Shown in pieces: positions 61,388 to 64,000 of a stretch of 64,000 nucleotides of DNA. Position 1 is the first letter of the stretch, and each line of letters begins with the position of its first letter. Both the position numbers and the translations under genes were made by a program. Source of the stretch: Falsiroseomonas sp050563545 (GTDB lineage Bacteria > Pseudomonadota > Alphaproteobacteria > Acetobacterales > Acetobacteraceae); NCBI RefSeq assembly GCF_050563545.1, contig NZ_JBNXUM010000031.1, forward strand, positions 1-64,000, written 5' to 3'. Under the pieces are notes generated by a model. The model saw nothing but the letters and a program-made list of their open reading frames with translations, had not been told where the DNA came from and made no database searches.

Positions 61388-62368
61388 TCAGGCCTGACGG
61401 GGATCGAGGCCGATATGCACGAGCACATCGCCCTGCGGGATGATCGGTCCTGGGTGGCATGCCAGCACGATGCCGCTGGCCGGCGCGCGGGCCTCCCCGT
61501 CAGGGTCGCCATGCAGCGTGCGGTAGAGGCCGACGACGTCTCCCTTCTCCACGCGCTGGCCGCATTTCACCGTCGGCGCGAAGATCCCGCCGCGCGGCGC
61601 GGTCGCCCAGTGGAAGTTGGAGAACAGCGTCAGCGGGCCATGGTCGGCGACGGCGCCGTCCAGCAATCCGATCGCGCGCGCGACGTTGCGCAGTCGCTCC
61701 GCCGCTTCCTTCACGATCTCCATGCTGAAGGTGCCGCCGATCCCGCCGGCCTCCACGATGAAGGCGGGAATCCCGTCGGCGCCGGCCGTCATCATGGCGG
61801 AGCCGTTGAGCGTGCCCGGCGGCGTCGGCAGCGTATGCGCATAGCCGAAGGCGCGCGCCATGACCTGCCCGACGCGGCTGACCTCCCCGCCGTGGTCGGC
61901 ATAGAGCGCCCAGCGCGTATCCGCGGTGAAGGCGGTGTGGAAATCCACGAGATGCGTCGCGTGAGCCTTGAGGGGAGCGTAGATCGCGGCCGCGATCTGC
62001 TCCGTCGTGCCGCCCTCGGCGCGGCCCGGGAAGCAGCGGTTGAGATCGCCGTTGTTGAAGCCCTCGAAGGGGCTGACGCGGCGCAGCAGGCGGAAGCCCG
62101 ACAGGTTCAGCATCGGCAGCGCGACGACCGAGCCCTTCAGCGTCGCGGGATCCAGGCTGCGCAGGAATTCGTGGATGATGTAGGTGCCGCAGTATTCGTT
62201 GCCGTGCACGCAGCCATGCAGCCACAGCACCGGCCCGTCGGCCGGTCCGCGCAGGACCACGACGGGGATGTCCACCGGCGCGCCATCGGGCATCCAGCCC
62301 GTGGTCAGGCGGCCTTCGTAGCGGCCCGCTGCGTCCGCGCGCACGGTGCCGACCTCGATGGGCTTCAT
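61388..62368 (-). CDS. Succinylglutamate desuccinylase/aspartoacylase family protein, copy 1
   Basis: The 326-residue protein is the first of four tandem paralogues. Zinc residues are His55 and Glu58 in HGCVHGNEYCGTYIIHE and the His of VDFHTAFT; the catalytic Glu is in FIVEAGGIGG, where Ala replaces the Cys of the other copies. NNGDLNRCFPGRA forms the substrate loop, and the protein ends in a barrel-sandwich domain with VLVHIGLDPR. The ATG at 62368 follows GGAGGAAGC, a strong ribosome site, which decides the start. It is 32 bp after the permease gene, so the importer and the deacylases are probably one operon. Confidence 0.9.
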   Translation of the reverse strand: MKPIEVGTVRADAAGRYEGRLTTGWMPDGAPVDIPVVVLRGPADGPVLWLHGCVHGNEYCGTYIIHEFLRSLDPATLKGSVVALPMLNLSGFRLLRRVSPFEGFNNGDLNRCFPGRAEGGTTEQIAAAIYAPLKAHATHLVDFHTAFTADTRWALYADHGGEVSRVGQVMARAFGYAHTLPTPPGTLNGSAMMTAGADGIPAFIVEAGGIGGTFSMEIVKEAAERLRNVARAIGLLDGAVADHGPLTLFSNFHWATAPRGGIFAPTVKCGQRVEKGDVVGLYRTLHGDPDGEARAPASGIVLACHPGPIIPQGDVLVHIGLDPRQA

Positions 62369-62400
62369 GCTTCCTCCCTCTTCCCTTGCGCGGGCCCGCG

Positions 62401-63255
62401 TCACAGCCGCATGGCGGTGCGCAGGCCGACCAGTCTTTCGACCACCAGGCCGAAGACGATGATGAGCAGGATCTGCAGCGTGGTGATCGCCGCGACCACC
62501 GGCGAGCTCTCCCAGGAGATGAAGGCGAAGATCTCGACCGGGAGCGTGGTCATGTTCGGCCCCGACAGGAACAGCGCCATGTAGACGTCGCCGAAGGAGA
62601 TGATGAAGGCGAAGATCAGTGCGGAGAGCACGCCCGGCGCGATCAGCGGCACCGTGACCTCTGCCAGGACGCGCAGGCGCGAGGCGCCGAGCGTATGCGC
62701 CGCGGCCTCCAGGTCCGGATCCACGCTCTCTAGGCTCGCGATGATGCCCGCGATGGTGAAGGGCAGGCAGATCATCACGTGCCCGACCACCAGCACCCAC
62801 AGCTCCGGCACGGAGACGAAGTTCAGCGCGAAAAGCAAGGAGAGGCTGATGATGATGTGCGGCACCATCATCGGCAGCATCGTCAGGGACTGCGCGACGT
62901 TCCGTGCGCGGCCGAGATGCCGCACCAGCGCATAGGCCGTGAGGAAGCCGATCGTCGTCGCCAGCACCGCCGCGACTGCGCCGAGCCAGAGGCTGAACTT
63001 GAAGGCGGACAGGAACGAATCGTTCTCCAGGAAGTCGCGATACCAGCGCAGCGAGGCCTGGCTGATGGCGTAGGTGCTGCGCTGGTCGGGACTGAACGAC
63101 GCGAAGACGACGATCAGGATCGGCAGCAGCAGGAAGACGTAGAGCAGCGTGATGAAGAGCCCGTAGCCGTAGCGCCAGGCCGGACCGAGGTTGACGCGCG
63201 GCTCCTCGATGCGGGGGATCGCGGTGGCCGCGACGGCGCTTCCATCATCGGGCAC
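62401..63255 (-). CDS. ABC transporter permease, PotC/YdcV type
   Basis: The 284-residue membrane protein has about six helices, beginning YGYGLFITLLYVFLLLPILIVV. It carries the polyamine-type permease features FASFSPDQRSTYAISQASLRWY and the EAA loop DLEAAAHTLGASRLRVLAEVTVPLI. Such subunits import spermidine, putrescine or related cations, or opines. It overlaps the PotB-like gene by 11 bp. Together with the partial gene upstream it forms the channel of an importer whose ATPase and receptor lie outside the window. Confidence 0.92.
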   Translation of the reverse strand: MPDDGSAVAATAIPRIEEPRVNLGPAWRYGYGLFITLLYVFLLLPILIVVFASFSPDQRSTYAISQASLRWYRDFLENDSFLSAFKFSLWLGAVAAVLATTIGFLTAYALVRHLGRARNVAQSLTMLPMMVPHIIISLSLLFALNFVSVPELWVLVVGHVMICLPFTIAGIIASLESVDPDLEAAAHTLGASRLRVLAEVTVPLIAPGVLSALIFAFIISFGDVYMALFLSGPNMTTLPVEIFAFISWESSPVVAAITTLQILLIIVFGLVVERLVGLRTAMRL

Positions 63256-64000
63256 GGCCGGTTCTCCGGAAGTAGAGGAAGATGACGGAAAACTGGCAGG
63301 CCAGCAGCACGGCCGCGACAGCGGATCCGAGCGGCCAGTTGAAGGTGGACAGCACGAGTTCGTAGATCTGCTGCCCCATCATGCGGAAGTTCCGCCCGCC
63401 GAGCAGCGCCGGCGTCACGATGGAGCCCGCGGTCAGGGTGAAGACCAGCGCCGAGCCCATCACCATCCCGGACCGGCTGAGCGGCAGCGTGACTTCGAGG
63501 AAGGCGCGCCAGGGCCGCGCGCCGAGAGTGGACGCCGCCGGCACCAGCGAGGGATCCTGCGCGACGAGGGAGGAGAAGATCGGGAAGGTCATGTAGGGCA
63601 GCATGATGTGCACCAGCGCGACAATCACCGTGCCCTCGGTGTTCAGCAGCTGCAGCGGCTTGCTGGCGATCCCGAGCCCCACCAGCACCTTGTTCACCAG
63701 GCCTTCCGAGCCGAGCAGCACGATCCAGCCATAGGTGCGCACGATGACGCTCGTCATCAGCGGCGCGATCACGAGGAAGAGCAGGAAGCCGCGCAGCGCG
63801 GCCGGCGCGCGCGACAGGAAATAGGCCAGCGCATAGGCCAGCACGAGCGTCGCGACGGTGACAATGGCCGCGACCCGGAAGGTGTCGAGGACGATGCCGC
63901 GATAATAGGCGTCGAGGAAGAGCCGCGCGTAGTTCTCGCCGGTGAGGACCGGCACATAGAGCTGCGCCGGCGCGAATTTCATCAGGCTGACCGACAGGAA
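63245..64000 (-). CDS. ABC transporter permease, PotB/YdcU type (partial, 5' end outside window)
   Basis: The frame is open to the window edge and continues upstream of the Met at 63982 (LSVSLMKF), so the 5' part is missing and 252 residues are visible. It has LTGENYARLFLDAYYRGIVLDTF in the periplasmic loop, several membrane helices, and the EAA loop LVPAASTLGARPWRAFLEVTLPL, typical of PotB-like permeases of polyamine importers. It is co-oriented with and overlaps the PotC-like gene. Its partners (receptor, ATPase) are expected beyond 64000. Confidence 0.9.
   Translation of the reverse strand, partial: FLSVSLMKFAPAQLYVPVLTGENYARLFLDAYYRGIVLDTFRVAAIVTVATLVLAYALAYFLSRAPAALRGFLLFLVIAPLMTSVIVRTYGWIVLLGSEGLVNKVLVGLGIASKPLQLLNTEGTVIVALVHIMLPYMTFPIFSSLVAQDPSLVPAASTLGARPWRAFLEVTLPLSRSGMVMGSALVFTLTAGSIVTPALLGGRNFRMMGQQIYELVLSTFNWPLGSAVAAVLLACQFSVIFLYFRRTGRAR

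Overview
The window is high-GC DNA from an alphaproteobacterium, most likely the Acetobacteraceae (Roseomonas-like). The support is the conserved core gene order (tolA-tolB-pal-cpoB-tilS-ftsH-folP-glmM, serC-serA, hisZ-purA, rpoH beside rluD) and the many tricarboxylate-type (Bug) solute receptors and Tat-like signal peptides. No species can be named from sequence reading alone.

Region 1 (1-12109, + strand) is a core operon-like run. It holds the C-terminal end of TolA, TolB, Pal and CpoB (outer-membrane constriction), TilS (tRNA-Ile lysidine), the FtsH protease, FolP (folate), GlmM (cell-wall sugar), ThiD (thiamine), a PhzF-family isomerase and a TDT-family membrane channel. Region 2 (12117-27912) mixes housekeeping genes (serC, serA, hisZ, purA, rpoH, rluD, tRNA-Glu) with accessory ones: a Bug receptor, a secreted intradiol dioxygenase-like protein, a GNAT acetyltransferase, an FAD oxidase with an ABC receptor, a VOC protein and a degenerate thioredoxin. 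A 168-bp MITE-like element lies directly behind serA.

Region 3 (27913-41090) begins at tRNA-Glu and looks accessory. It has gene remnants, an EamA exporter with a DUF1127 protein, and a frameshifted large serine recombinase. Next comes a complete stressosome-type operon on the - strand: rsbR, rsbS, rsbT, an RsbT-like/RsbX-like fusion, a kinase with an RsbT-like N-terminal ATPase, and a REC-HisKA-HATPase-REC kinase. No sigma factor is linked to it. An amino-acid receptor, a Vgb-like propeller with a cytochrome c, and an OmpR-type regulator follow.

Region 4 (41092-64000) is catabolic and almost entirely on the - strand. One tightly packed operon encodes an ABC importer with hydantoinase/oxoprolinase A and B subunits and an isocitrate lyase/PEP mutase-like protein. 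A second set combines Bug receptors, a class III CoA-transferase, an SDR, two DapA-family lyases and a three-part FAD/2Fe-2S dehydrogenase; this resembles hydroxyproline or D-amino-acid catabolism. A divergent class III aminotransferase separates it from four tandem AstE/AspA-family deacylase paralogues, which are followed by two PotB/PotC-like permeases. The last permease runs off the window.
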